Of a DNA stretch of 49,030 nt, positions 23,825 to 32,221 are shown in pieces. The translations under genes and the position numbers were made by a program. How positions within the stretch are numbered: the first letter of the stretch is position 1; each line of letters starts with the position of its first letter. This DNA is from Kiritimatiellota bacterium. GTDB taxonomy: Bacteria; Verrucomicrobiota; Lentisphaeria; Oligosphaerales; JAADHN01. The stretch is from assembly GCA_013151865.1 (NCBI GenBank), contig JAADHN010000004.1, positions 1 to 49,030 of the forward strand, in the 5' to 3' direction. The notes beneath the pieces are model-generated. The model saw nothing but the letters and a program-made list of their open reading frames with translations, was not told the DNA's origin and searched no databases.

Positions 23825-24482
23825 CGATTCCCCGCAGGGCCTGCTGTCCGGTGCTGTCCAGTGGCGCGGGGCTGCCGGGATCGGAGTGTATTCTTCCGAA
23901 TCGCAAAACTCCGGACCCCTCGGTCAGGGCCGTCCCGAGCCACAACGTGGTTGTTCACACTCATCCTCGCCCGACCGGAATCGGCCCGGTGTCGCCGGTC
24001 GATATCCACCTTCCCATGTTTTCGGTTTGCCGCAATGGGCAGGCGCGACCGGCTCGGCGTGTCTCGGCTCGCTTGGCACGGGGCGTTGCGTGCCCGCACC
24101 GTGCACAATCTGTCGTACGCGAGTTTGTCCATGGATCAGCACGACGCCCATTCGCCCTTCGTGGTCGTCCAAAGGTTCATGCGCGGGGGCATCCATTCGA
24201 TCCACCAATCATGCTGTACGGCGGAGAAACGGACCACACCCGCGTACCCGCCGTTCTCGCCGGCCGGTTGGTAGAACCGGAATCGCAGGACGAACGGCTC
24301 GTTGAAAACGCGCCCCGCCGTGGAGTTCTCGCAGTTCCCGCTCGACGTGGCGAGATGGGACGCTCGGGAAGCACTCCCGACAACCGACCGAGGCCCGTCT
24401 GGACGCGGCGTCGGACTCGTCAGAAGGGCGAACCCGGGTTTCGCCCGGCGACCGTTTGCAACCTCGACTCTCGGGGATCGGC
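23825..24482. other. Region between MATE gene and CxxC lipoprotein gene
   Basis: About 660 bases contain no intact gene that I can support. The minus-strand frame at 24075-24350 has protein-like, aromatic-rich sequence interrupted by a stop (listed separately as a possible relic). The rest translates to Arg/Pro-rich noise. The right border is the terminator of the minus-strand lipoprotein gene. Confidence 0.45.
24075..24350 (-). pseudogene. Possible relic of a secreted carbohydrate-binding protein
   Basis: Read on the minus strand, one frame gives VFNEPFVLRFRFYQPAGE, then YAGVVRFSAVQHDWWIEWM and MNLWTTTKGEW, a strand-rich composition with many Trp, Phe and Tyr that differs from the Arg-rich noise around it. 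The frame then meets a TGA (24136-24138) and continues as MDKLAYDRLCTVRARNA. No start codon with a ribosome-binding site is present. It looks like the decayed middle of a beta-sandwich protein. The evidence is composition only. Confidence 0.3.
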
Positions 24483-24523
24483 AAAAAAAGACACCGGAGC
24501 CGGACTGAGCCCGGTTCCGGTGT
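24483..24523 (-). terminator. Intrinsic terminator of the CxxC lipoprotein gene
   Basis: On the minus strand the sequence folds into a 13-pair hairpin (arms ACACCGGAACCGG and its partner, one G-T pair, 24491-24523) with a seven-base loop, followed directly by seven Ts (plus-strand A-run 24483-24489). It lies 20 bases after the stop of the lipoprotein gene. It is the clearest intrinsic terminator in the window. Confidence 0.9.
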
Positions 24524-24542
24524 TTCCGATATGCGAAGCCTC

Positions 24543-24869
24543 TTACTTCGAGGTGCAAAGCGGGCAGGTGTTCACGACCGCTTTGCACTGGTCGCAAACA
24601 TGAACCTGCGTGGCGTCCGCCGCCTCATCCGACGTGCCCGTGTTGCGGACCGTTTTGCATTTTGGGCAAATGTGCTTGGTGTACGTCAGCCCTTTGACGG
24701 CAGTGGTTCGCGTCTCGGATTTGCACATTGGGCAAACCGTGCTCGTCGCTGTCGAGACGAGCTTGCCGGGCGTTTGGCATCCGGCCACTGCCAGGGCCAA
24801 CAACACGACCCCGCACGCAAGGGCGATTTTTCCGGTGTTCCGTCGGCTGAATAACGCTTTCATTGTCAT
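24543..24869 (-). CDS. Small lipoprotein with three CxxC motifs (zinc-ribbon-like)
   Basis: The protein has 108 residues. GGGAGAAG precedes the ATG at 24869; an ATG two codons later is also possible. The signal peptide ends in the lipobox LAVAGC, so it should be lipid-anchored outside the inner membrane. The mature part carries three CPMC / CPKC / CDQC-type pairs plus a final CPLC, spaced as in zinc ribbons (VCPMCKSETRT, HICPKCKTV, VHVCDQCKAVVNTCPLC). It probably binds zinc or another metal or is redox-active. The gene ends at a strong terminator. It lies 197 bases downstream of the HAMP protein gene on the same strand. I do not recognise a named family. Confidence 0.8.
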   Translation of the reverse strand: MTMKALFSRRNTGKIALACGVVLLALAVAGCQTPGKLVSTATSTVCPMCKSETRTTAVKGLTYTKHICPKCKTVRNTGTSDEAADATQVHVCDQCKAVVNTCPLCTSK

Positions 24870-25066
24870 CTTCTCCCATGCTCACACAATTCCGTGATTG
24901 AACAGTCACTTGACCCTCCGCAACAGACTGGCTCTGTGTGATGGTCCCGTGCCTCACCTCCTTCCCTGTCCGGCGAACGGGGACGCGCTTCCTTCCAGAA
25001 CAAGGTCGTGCCGGACAGTCTCTTCGCGTCAGGTGTCCTCGGGACGCGTCCCTTTCCGGTCATGCC

Positions 25067-25597
25067 TCACGGGGCATGTTCCCGGACCTTGATGACGTTT
25101 GTGAGTTTCTCGGAGAGTTCCAAGAGCAGGTCTTGACTTGCGGGCGTGAGATTGTTCTCCGGATTCTCGGCGACCAGTCGAACTTCTTCGGCATAGGCCG
25201 CCAACTCCCGGAGGTTCCCCGACACTCCGGTATCGCGCAACTGCTGAAGCATCATGTTGATACCGTCGGCGATTTCCCGGATCTCATCGACACGGGTGGT
25301 AATGGATACAGGAGAAAGGTCGCCTTTGGTTACGGCGTAACATTTCAGGAACAACGCCCGAATCGGTTTGACGATCTGGTGATGAAGCACGGTGTGCAGG
25401 ACCGCATAGGTCAGCCCGCCCAGAGCGAGGACGTGCCAACTGTGCTCCAAGAGCAGCCCCGACAGCGTATGGCCCGGCATGGTGAAGTACTGGAACCCGG
25501 CGTAGATCGCCATGCTGAGCGCGGTGACCACCGACGCCAGAAGCGTCACCTCGGCCGTCAGTGAGAGTTTCGGACGGCGGACTTCGCTGTGATTCAT
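25067..25597 (-). CDS. HAMP-domain membrane protein without output domain
   Basis: The protein has 176 residues. GGAGG lies 7-8 bases before the ATG at 25597; the longer frame to 25675 lacks a site. Two membrane helices (about residues 14-36 and 52-70) enclose a short outer loop of some 16 residues, then a HAMP linker (IVKPIRALFLKCYAVTKGDLSPVSITTRVDEIREIADGINMM) and a helical tail rich in Glu and Leu. There is no histidine kinase, cyclase or methyl-accepting domain. It could serve as a signal-transducing adaptor or as a membrane sensor paired with another protein. Similar short HAMP proteins occur in delta-proteobacterial and PVC genomes without known function. It is in the same direction as the CxxC lipoprotein gene downstream. 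Confidence 0.75.
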   Translation of the reverse strand: MNHSEVRRPKLSLTAEVTLLASVVTALSMAIYAGFQYFTMPGHTLSGLLLEHSWHVLALGGLTYAVLHTVLHHQIVKPIRALFLKCYAVTKGDLSPVSITTRVDEIREIADGINMMLQQLRDTGVSGNLRELAAYAEEVRLVAENPENNLTPASQDLLLELSEKLTNVIKVREHAP

Positions 25598-25882
25598 CGG
25601 TTTGCCTCCGTTCCTTCCCGATCTCGGCCCGTGCATTCTCAAAGATCCCGCACGAGATAGAATACTGCGAGTCAATGGGAATACTAACCATTAATTAGAC
25701 GCCGGCAGCCGATGGTTGTTCCGGGCGGGAAGCACCGCCCCGTCGACAGGACGGTATTCGCGGAGGCGCAGGGAGCGTAAAACGGTCCGGACGAACGCCG
25801 TATCCGCATCGGGCGCGGTCTCGCCTTCTGGGAGTTCCGACCCGCGGGACAACACTGGGGCGCGCCTGTAAGAGCATGACGG

Positions 25883-26908
25883 TCAGGAAAAGGTCGCCAC
25901 GTCTGCGGGCGCCCCGGTCCGAATCGATTCCTCGACCGCACAGATCACGGCCGTGTTGTGGAAACCTTCTTCGGGCGTGCACATGGGTTCGGTATCGGCC
26001 AGCACGGAATCGATGAAATGTCGGATGGGGCTGAGTTGCCAACCTTCGGTGCGGCCGTACATCGACTGCGCCCCACCCACCGGCGGCTGCGAGAAGGTTT
26101 TTGGGCCGGAAACTTCGATTACGGGCCCAAGTGGGTGGAATGCCATGCGTCCCCGTGTTCCCAGAAGCGTGACCTGAAAATCCACGAGCGTGGGATGCGA
26201 CTCGGGGAGGACCCAGGCCGTCTCGAGAAGTGCGGACGCCGAGTCGAACATCAGCATGGCCTGCACCGCATCGTACGCATCGACGCCCTTCGCGGTCAAC
26301 ACCCCCTTCCGCGCCCAGCCCATTACACGGCGGGCCTCTTGGCCAAAGAGCCAGCACACGAGGTCGACGATGTGAGGGAAGAGGAACCAGTGCGGGCCGC
26401 TGCGGCCGGCCCACGCGAGCATTTCGAGCGGTACGTAAAGCGTATTGGCCAAGCGCGCACTGGCCATGAACGGCTGTCCGAGGTCGCCTTGCTCAATCCT
26501 GGCCCGGGCCTCGACGAAGGGCGGGTTCCACCGGTTGTGAAAATCCACCATGAGGAAACGCCTCGCGGTGCGTGCGGTCCGTACCATGCGTCGTGCTTCC
26601 TCCACCGATGTCGACAGGGGTTTTTCCACCAGGACATGCTTGCCGGCTTCGAGCATGGCGCAGACGATGTCCGCATGGGCGAAATCGGGGGTTGCCACCG
26701 TGACCGCTTTGATGTCCCGGACCGCGGCCAGCTCGGAGGCACGTTCGAAAACCCGCACGCCGTACTTTTCGCGAACACGGGCGGCCCGTTCCGGGTTCGT
26801 TTCGCAAACGGCGGCGAGTTCGGCGCCTGCATGGCTCGCACACGCTTCGAGGTGAATGCTCCCGAAAACTCCGGCCCCGACCACGGCAAGCTTGAGTTTA
26901 TCCGGCAT
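25883..26908 (-). CDS. Gfo/Idh/MocA-family NAD(P)-dependent oxidoreductase
   Basis: The protein has 341 residues, a normal family length. The ATG at 26908 has a strong AAAGGAGG site. The Rossmann motif (LAVVGAGVFGSIH, residues 6-18) binds NAD(P), and EKPLS around residue 92 holds the catalytic Lys region found in the family; the C-terminal alpha/beta domain includes GPHWFLFPHIVDLVCWLFG. These enzymes oxidise or dehydrogenate sugars, inositols or amino-sugars in the cytoplasm. It starts 14 bases after the giant CBM9 glycosidase stops, so the two form an operon and the enzyme probably processes a sugar released by that hydrolase. The substrate cannot be read from the sequence. Confidence 0.9.
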   Translation of the reverse strand: MPDKLKLAVVGAGVFGSIHLEACASHAGAELAAVCETNPERAARVREKYGVRVFERASELAAVRDIKAVTVATPDFAHADIVCAMLEAGKHVLVEKPLSTSVEEARRMVRTARTARRFLMVDFHNRWNPPFVEARARIEQGDLGQPFMASARLANTLYVPLEMLAWAGRSGPHWFLFPHIVDLVCWLFGQEARRVMGWARKGVLTAKGVDAYDAVQAMLMFDSASALLETAWVLPESHPTLVDFQVTLLGTRGRMAFHPLGPVIEVSGPKTFSQPPVGGAQSMYGRTEGWQLSPIRHFIDSVLADTEPMCTPEEGFHNTAVICAVEESIRTGAPADVATFS

Positions 26909-26922
26909 GTCGTGTTCCTCCT

Positions 26923-29900
26923 TTACAGACCCTCCATGGCGATGGACAACCGGTAGAACCACGCTTCCGGCCGCATTGTTTCGAAAGCGACCGCGTCTGC
27001 TGTGCGCGTAAACGAGACAGGGCCGAGGCGTTCTTTCTTCGCGTCCAGCGCGGAGACGGACACACTCTTGATCGCCTTGCCCGGCAACAGCTCGGCCAGT
27101 CTCAGGCGAAGTTTTCCGCGCCTGCCGTGGGGAATGGGCATGATGAGCAGGCCGTCGTTCAGGCGGTCGATTCGGACGGCGATGTCCGTGACCAGCGTGC
27201 CGAAATCGATGGTGGCGCCGAGCGGATTGCGGCCGGGCTTTTCCCGGCTTGCCGTGTCCGTGGGAGGCGAGAACAGGAGGAGAGCGGGCGGCGTGTTCAC
27301 CTGAATCGTGCCCACCCAATAGCGATCCTGATCATGTCCGTCCCCGATCAGCTTGACCCGACCCAGGCCGCGCTTGAACAGCCCCACGCCGACCCGGTAG
27401 GTCCCGGGAACGATGCCGGGGGGGACCTCGACCGACCAGGGGCCGTCGTCGTATTGCGTGCCCGGTTGCCATTTCGATGTCGGGGTTCGGGGACTGTGAT
27501 CGTTCTGCCATAGGATGCGTTGCCCCTGGGCATCGGTGAAGTGAACGAAAACGATGTAGTCGGTATCGAGCGTTGCGTTCACCTTCCAGCGGTAGGTGAT
27601 GTCGAAGGTTCGGGGACCGGTCGCCTTGAAGTCGGCCGGCAGAGGTTCGATGTTCACGGGCGGGGTTTTGTCCGTATACATGGCCTCGTAACCGCGCGGG
27701 TCGGCGAAAATGCGTTCGGCGGTCTCGGAATAATCCCCCACCAATCCGTTCGGACTCAGCGCGGTGCGGGCTTCGACGCCCGCACCTTCGGCGACGAAGC
27801 CGTAGGCGGGCAAGGAATACCCCCGCACCCGCCAACCGGGACGTTCGTCGTTGACCCAGATTCTCAGGCCGTTGTCGTACGTCACTCGCACTTTGCGCGG
27901 GGCTTGCGTGCGGCAAGCAGTCGTCGAACTCACCCATTGCTTATCGAACAGGTAGGAGATTTCGACGGCGCGAGCCGGGACGTACCGCTCCTGGATCGGC
28001 TGTACCAGGTAGTACTCTCGCAGGACCTGGGTCAGTTTCGGGAACGCTCCGGTGTTAAGGAAACCGGCGTGACCGTAGATCAGCTCGAAGGCTCGGTACT
28101 TGTCCATCTCTTCATCGGTCAGCGTTCCCCTTCGCAGGCGATGCCAGCGGGTGTAATACCCCATGCCGTGATTGACGGTCAAGGGATGGACTTTCAGGAG
28201 ATCGAAATCCGGCAACGGCGGGTGGATTTCTCCGCCGCGTCCGTCCACCTGCGCCTCGCAGCCGTCGATTCGTCCCGCCCAAAAGGAATGGTAAGCGCCC
28301 TCGCCGAAGATGGGCCCCTCGTGCGTTTTCCGCATGAACTCGAACAGCCGCGTCAGCGTCTTGTACGCGAATCCGAAACTCGCGGCGCCTTCCGTTCCGG
28401 CGTCGTAGTCGATCTGCCACGGGAAATTCACGCTGTGGACGTCGAGATAGCCCGCGCTGGTGCGGTATCGGAGATGGGCCTGAGTCGCCTGGTCTTCGGC
28501 ATAGCGTGCGATCCAGGTGGGCTTCAGGCGATAGGCCTGCATCCGTGTCGAGGGGTTGTACCACCCCTTGATCTTGCGCCCGCCGGGATCCAGCGCCACC
28601 GCGTCGTCGGTATACTTCGGATAGTTGGGATAGTAGTCGATGTAGTTCTCGTGAAGAGCGAAGAGATAGCCCAATTCCCGAGCCGTGCCGCCGAGGATTT
28701 TCATGCCCGCGTCACCTCCCATGCTCTTCATCGCCGGAACATGTTCCGGCAGACCGTTGTCGTAGCCGTGACGTTGCCACACGTGATAAATGATGGCCAG
28801 TTCGTCCAAGCCGTAGCCTTTCAATTCGCGAAGATACCGCGCGCCGCCCTCGAAGCTGCCCGGCCACGTCCACCAGTCCAACACGACCTTTTTCGCCAGC
28901 ACGTCCATGAAGGGAGATTTGGGATTGGGAAAGTTCGGAAGCGTCTCCAACCAGTCCGGAGATACAGTGACGTAGATGCGTTCGCGAAGAGGATTGCGGG
29001 TCCCGTCGGTCTTCGCGGTGTAGCGCGTCGAGCCCAGGCGTCCCAGCGCGGTGGCGTGGGTTGTCGTCCAATCCGCATAGCTCGAGGCATATGCGTCGCC
29101 GAGGGGCAAAGGTCGCAGGCGCGGTTCCAGGTACGGCACGAAGAGCGGATCGCTCTTGAGGCCGTACAGCGGACCCCGTACCTCGGGGAAAACGGCCTGC
29201 GGAGACCGCACCTCGACCGCCAGAGTGCGGCCGTGCAGACCGACGCGGTACGACACGCGGACCCCTCCCTCGAAAATGCCCGTGTACGAGAGGCTCTTGC
29301 CGTCGAAATCCACATCTGCAAGTTTGGGGGCCGTCTCGGCGGGACAAACGGCTGTTCCAGCCCTCAGGATCATGGGGCCGTTCTTGGCGGGATCGCTCTT
29401 AAACAGGCGCCTTTCGTTCCGGAAGATCTCGAAGTCGAACCCGGGCGCCGGCCGCCAGATGTAGCGCAAGACGTTTTTCCCGTCTCGATATTCGAAACGA
29501 TAGCTGCCGTCCGCTGCCGCGGCGCGCGTCCGCGCTTGCTCGCTCGCCGACGAGGGCAGGGGCGTGACCACAGCGGGGGCGGCGAGGCGGAGCAGGTTGG
29601 GATGGCCGGGGTCCCGCAATACCGTCAGCGTTCGTTCGCGGACGATTCGGTCGTCGCCTGCCGCAAATACGTCGGAGAGCGTGGTCTGTCCCGGCCTTTG
29701 CAAGCGGGGCAACACAAGGGGCTCCCCCGAGCGCACGTTCAGCGGCCCGAAAGTCGTGATGGCCCCGCCGGACGTTTGCCGCAAGGTCCCCGACACCATG
29801 GCGGAAAGCTCACCTGTCAGGGAAAAAACGCCGACACGGGGACTCGGCGCCTCGCCGACGGCATATACGTCCCTCGTCATCTCCATCCAGGCGAAAGTGT

Positions 29901-31212
29901 TCCGGCATAGAGTGAGGCGTCCGAAGCTCACGGGCGCTTCCCAATAACGCGCCTTGGTTTTCGGTTTCCACAACAGCTCGTGGTGGCGGGCCATAGGCGT
30001 GTCCGAATCGGTGAGAAAGAGCTGAAACGCGAGATTCAGGCCGGGCTTGGGCGCGATCCCCAGAACGGAAAAGGGGACCTTGACCTCCATCACGTAGCCA
30101 TTGCTGTAGAGTACAGGAGCGACCACGACGGCACTTGCGTCTCTTTCCGGGGATTCAGGCCGGCCGTACGTCGGGAATTTGACCATGGGCTTGCCCTGTT
30201 CGCCTTCGGGGTTGACGGCGATCACGACGTCGTCCGCAGTAAGCATCGGTCCGCCGGGGGCCTTGCCGATACCGATCCGCAACGAATCGCTGCCGGAAAA
30301 ATCTTCCGTCATGGTGTCCATGAATAGGAGGGTGTCGTCCCAGCGCACTTCGGCCAGGTAGAGGTTCTCGTCGTCCCAAGCCAAAGCGACAACTGCACTG
30401 AAGTCGTCCGGCCCCCGCCAGCCCCCTTTCCAGCCCGGTTTGTGGCTGCGGATATCGACAGCCAGTTGTTTTCTCTGCCGCAACGACAGGGCGGCTCGCA
30501 TGATGTCCTTGGGCCAATCGTCGAGTGAACCGTCGATCCGAATCGGGGATTCCAAACGGAAACAGGGCGCGACCCCCAGCGGGAAAGGGGACTTTCCGGG
30601 CGGGGAGACAGGCAACGGCGGTCGCTGGGGCCCGGCGGGTCCCGGCCCGCCGACGCGAATCTTGAACTCCGCGAAACTCCGGCCGCCCACTGTCCCCGCG
30701 CGCCAGGGGGGATGCGCGAAAAAGCCGCGCCTCGCTTCGTTGCCGCATGTCAGGGTCCCGGCCAAGAAGGTGGCCCCGGTCCGACTCCGGGGCATGGGGC
30801 TGATTTCCCGGCCGGCCACCACGATCCCGGAACGCCAGATCTTGCTCTTGGTGAAGTCCAGCAATACCGTGTCCGCCTCAACAAGTCGGGGAAAACCCCA
30901 ACACGCCCAATCGTCCGTGGTCGTTTCTCCCGGATCGGTCGTGAAGCGCACAAAGATTTCCCGGCCCCGGAACGCCGACAGATCGACCGCCTGTTCCTCG
31001 CTCCAGCGCTCTTCTTTCCAGTGGGTTTCCGCTACGACGTCCCACTTCTTGCCGGTTTCGCTGAGTGCGATGCGAAAGGTTACTCCGTCGGATTTGTCCG
31101 CCCCATTGCGTAATCCGACGGAGTACAGCAGGCGAACGGGCGCGCCGATCAGCCGACCGGAGCACGTCAGGGCAAGTATGGCGACGCCACGCAACCACCG
31201 ATTCTTCGACAT
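26923..31212 (-). CDS. Giant secreted glycosidase-like protein with CBM9-type domain
   Basis: The protein has 1429 residues. A signal peptide (LRGVAILALTCSGRLIGA) opens it. Residues about 30-130 form a beta-sandwich; about 215-435 are a CBM9/DOMON-like carbohydrate-binding domain with the typical IRIDGSLDDWP start and AWDDENLYLAEVRWDD. Residues about 770-1020 are the probable catalytic TIM-barrel-like region (VVLDWWTWPGSFEGGARYLREL, LFALHENYIDYYP, SAGYLDVHSVNFPW, GPIFGEGAYHSFW), similar in layout to GH101-like / DUF5696 enzymes; D924 and E971 are candidate catalytic residues. A C-terminal sandwich follows. It likely cuts a complex, O-linked or sulfated glycan outside the cell; substrate unknown. 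It forms an operon with the oxidoreductase downstream. Confidence 0.8.
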   Translation of the reverse strand: MSKNRWLRGVAILALTCSGRLIGAPVRLLYSVGLRNGADKSDGVTFRIALSETGKKWDVVAETHWKEERWSEEQAVDLSAFRGREIFVRFTTDPGETTTDDWACWGFPRLVEADTVLLDFTKSKIWRSGIVVAGREISPMPRSRTGATFLAGTLTCGNEARRGFFAHPPWRAGTVGGRSFAEFKIRVGGPGPAGPQRPPLPVSPPGKSPFPLGVAPCFRLESPIRIDGSLDDWPKDIMRAALSLRQRKQLAVDIRSHKPGWKGGWRGPDDFSAVVALAWDDENLYLAEVRWDDTLLFMDTMTEDFSGSDSLRIGIGKAPGGPMLTADDVVIAVNPEGEQGKPMVKFPTYGRPESPERDASAVVVAPVLYSNGYVMEVKVPFSVLGIAPKPGLNLAFQLFLTDSDTPMARHHELLWKPKTKARYWEAPVSFGRLTLCRNTFAWMEMTRDVYAVGEAPSPRVGVFSLTGELSAMVSGTLRQTSGGAITTFGPLNVRSGEPLVLPRLQRPGQTTLSDVFAAGDDRIVRERTLTVLRDPGHPNLLRLAAPAVVTPLPSSASEQARTRAAAADGSYRFEYRDGKNVLRYIWRPAPGFDFEIFRNERRLFKSDPAKNGPMILRAGTAVCPAETAPKLADVDFDGKSLSYTGIFEGGVRVSYRVGLHGRTLAVEVRSPQAVFPEVRGPLYGLKSDPLFVPYLEPRLRPLPLGDAYASSYADWTTTHATALGRLGSTRYTAKTDGTRNPLRERIYVTVSPDWLETLPNFPNPKSPFMDVLAKKVVLDWWTWPGSFEGGARYLRELKGYGLDELAIIYHVWQRHGYDNGLPEHVPAMKSMGGDAGMKILGGTARELGYLFALHENYIDYYPNYPKYTDDAVALDPGGRKIKGWYNPSTRMQAYRLKPTWIARYAEDQATQAHLRYRTSAGYLDVHSVNFPWQIDYDAGTEGAASFGFAYKTLTRLFEFMRKTHEGPIFGEGAYHSFWAGRIDGCEAQVDGRGGEIHPPLPDFDLLKVHPLTVNHGMGYYTRWHRLRRGTLTDEEMDKYRAFELIYGHAGFLNTGAFPKLTQVLREYYLVQPIQERYVPARAVEISYLFDKQWVSSTTACRTQAPRKVRVTYDNGLRIWVNDERPGWRVRGYSLPAYGFVAEGAGVEARTALSPNGLVGDYSETAERIFADPRGYEAMYTDKTPPVNIEPLPADFKATGPRTFDITYRWKVNATLDTDYIVFVHFTDAQGQRILWQNDHSPRTPTSKWQPGTQYDDGPWSVEVPPGIVPGTYRVGVGLFKRGLGRVKLIGDGHDQDRYWVGTIQVNTPPALLLFSPPTDTASREKPGRNPLGATIDFGTLVTDIAVRIDRLNDGLLIMPIPHGRRGKLRLRLAELLPGKAIKSVSVSALDAKKERLGPVSFTRTADAVAFETMRPEAWFYRLSIAMEGL

Positions 31213-31605
31213 GACAACATTCCTTCAAAGGGACGAGAAGCGCCGGCTGACCGCCGGGAAAAGACGCTCAGTGGTCGGCGGGGGGTACACAATAGGCGAA
31301 TCCGACCCTCGCGGCCCCTGGGCGGGCCGGCGGCGCATTAGTCCAGGGCGAGCCATACTATAGCGCCTGCGGGCAGGAAGAGAGGAAGGCCCTGCGGGCA
31401 GGAAGAGAGGAAGGCCCTGCGGGCAGGAAGAGAGGAAGGCCCTGCGGGCAGAGGAAGGGAGGAAGGCCCTGCGGGCAGGAAGGGAGGAAGGCCCTGCGGG
31501 CAGGAAGGGAGGAAGGCCCGCTGTCGGCGCCGTCCGCGTGCTCAGGAGCACTGGGGACATGGCGCCGGCAGGAACGGAATCGTGGACTTATCGTCCGAGC
31601 CGTGG
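31213..31605. other. Intergenic region with a minisatellite
   Basis: Between the start of the giant glycosidase gene and the end of the ChrB-domain gene lie 393 bases that hold a 25-base tandem repeat at 31365-31515. Every open frame across it is a translation of the repeat and I call no gene. The promoter of the glycosidase gene should lie at the left end; no convincing boxes were found. Confidence 0.5.
31365..31515. repeat. Tandem repeat, about six copies of a 25-base unit
   Basis: The unit is CCCTGCGGGCAGGAAG plus AGAGGAAGG or GGAGGAAGG. Copies run 31365-31388, 31389-31413, 31414-31438, 31439-31465 (27 bases), 31466-31490 and 31491-31515. The last three change AGAGG to GGAGG, so the array has an internal gradient. 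Each copy contains a short GCCC/GGGC inverted repeat, and the plus strand is strongly purine-rich outside it. Confidence 0.93.
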
Positions 31606-32043
31606 TTACTTGCCGGTCCCGGCCACGTCCAATCGGCACCAGGCATAGAGTGCGTCGTACATCTCGAATTGGTGTTTGAGGTTTTCCGTGTCGTTGGGGT
31701 AACGAATGCTGTAGCCCACTGCAATGGCCTCGAAACCGGGGGCGATGGGGTCGCTGTCTCGGTCCCCGGTGTCGCCGGCGTGGATGATCCTGGCCAGTCG
31801 CAGCAGGGCGGCATCGGTCAGCTCGTACTTGTCGACAATGGCCTCGAAGGAACACTTGCCCTCGTGGTGTCCCAGTTCCACGCCCGGCGCGTCGAAGGGG
31901 ATCGCGCCCTCCCGTTCGGCGGTCTGGCTCACCTGGCTCTTGGGCACGAAAATGAATTCGGCCTCCGAGTCCACGAAACGACTGATCAGCCAGGGACATG
32001 CCACTCGGTCCACATGCACATGCGATCGCGTCACCCATTTCAT
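31606..32043 (-). CDS. ChrB-type C-terminal domain protein (orphan)
   Basis: The protein has 145 residues; the ATG at 32043 has GGAGA 9 bases upstream, while the longer frame up to 32217 gives unrelated sequence. It matches the ChrB C-terminal domain, with WVTRSHVHVDRVACPWLISRFVD at the start, then EAEFIFVPKSQVSQTAE, GAIPFDAPGVELGHHEGKCSFEA and RLARIIHAGD. In proteobacteria ChrB regulates or supports chromate efflux by ChrA; single-domain versions such as this are common in genomes without chrA and may bind a metal or oxyanion. No chrA is in the window, so chromate resistance is not inferred. It is on the minus strand just after the TIM-barrel glycosidase gene. Confidence 0.85.
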   Translation of the reverse strand: MKWVTRSHVHVDRVACPWLISRFVDSEAEFIFVPKSQVSQTAEREGAIPFDAPGVELGHHEGKCSFEAIVDKYELTDAALLRLARIIHAGDTGDRDSDPIAPGFEAIAVGYSIRYPNDTENLKHQFEMYDALYAWCRLDVAGTGK

Positions 32044-32221
32044 GCTTTTGTCTCCGTGTTGGTTATTCGTCATGGCGTTTTCATTCCGAACTTGACAGTA
32101 CCGTGTCTTGCCCGGCGAGGCCGACGTCGTGAGCGCAACTTCCGAGACACGTCCAAGGAGACCGGGGTGTTCTCCGGAAGGCGTGCAGAGGAGTTGTTGC
32201 GAACGCGCCTCTCGCACTTTC

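Noticed and set aside
31365-31515. CRISPR-like array
   Set aside because: The units are contiguous, without unique spacers, and no cas gene is present.
31225-31560. Minus-strand open frame over the tandem repeat
   Set aside because: The translation is only the repeat read as protein (recurring Leu-Pro-Ala-Arg units), with no ribosome-binding site.
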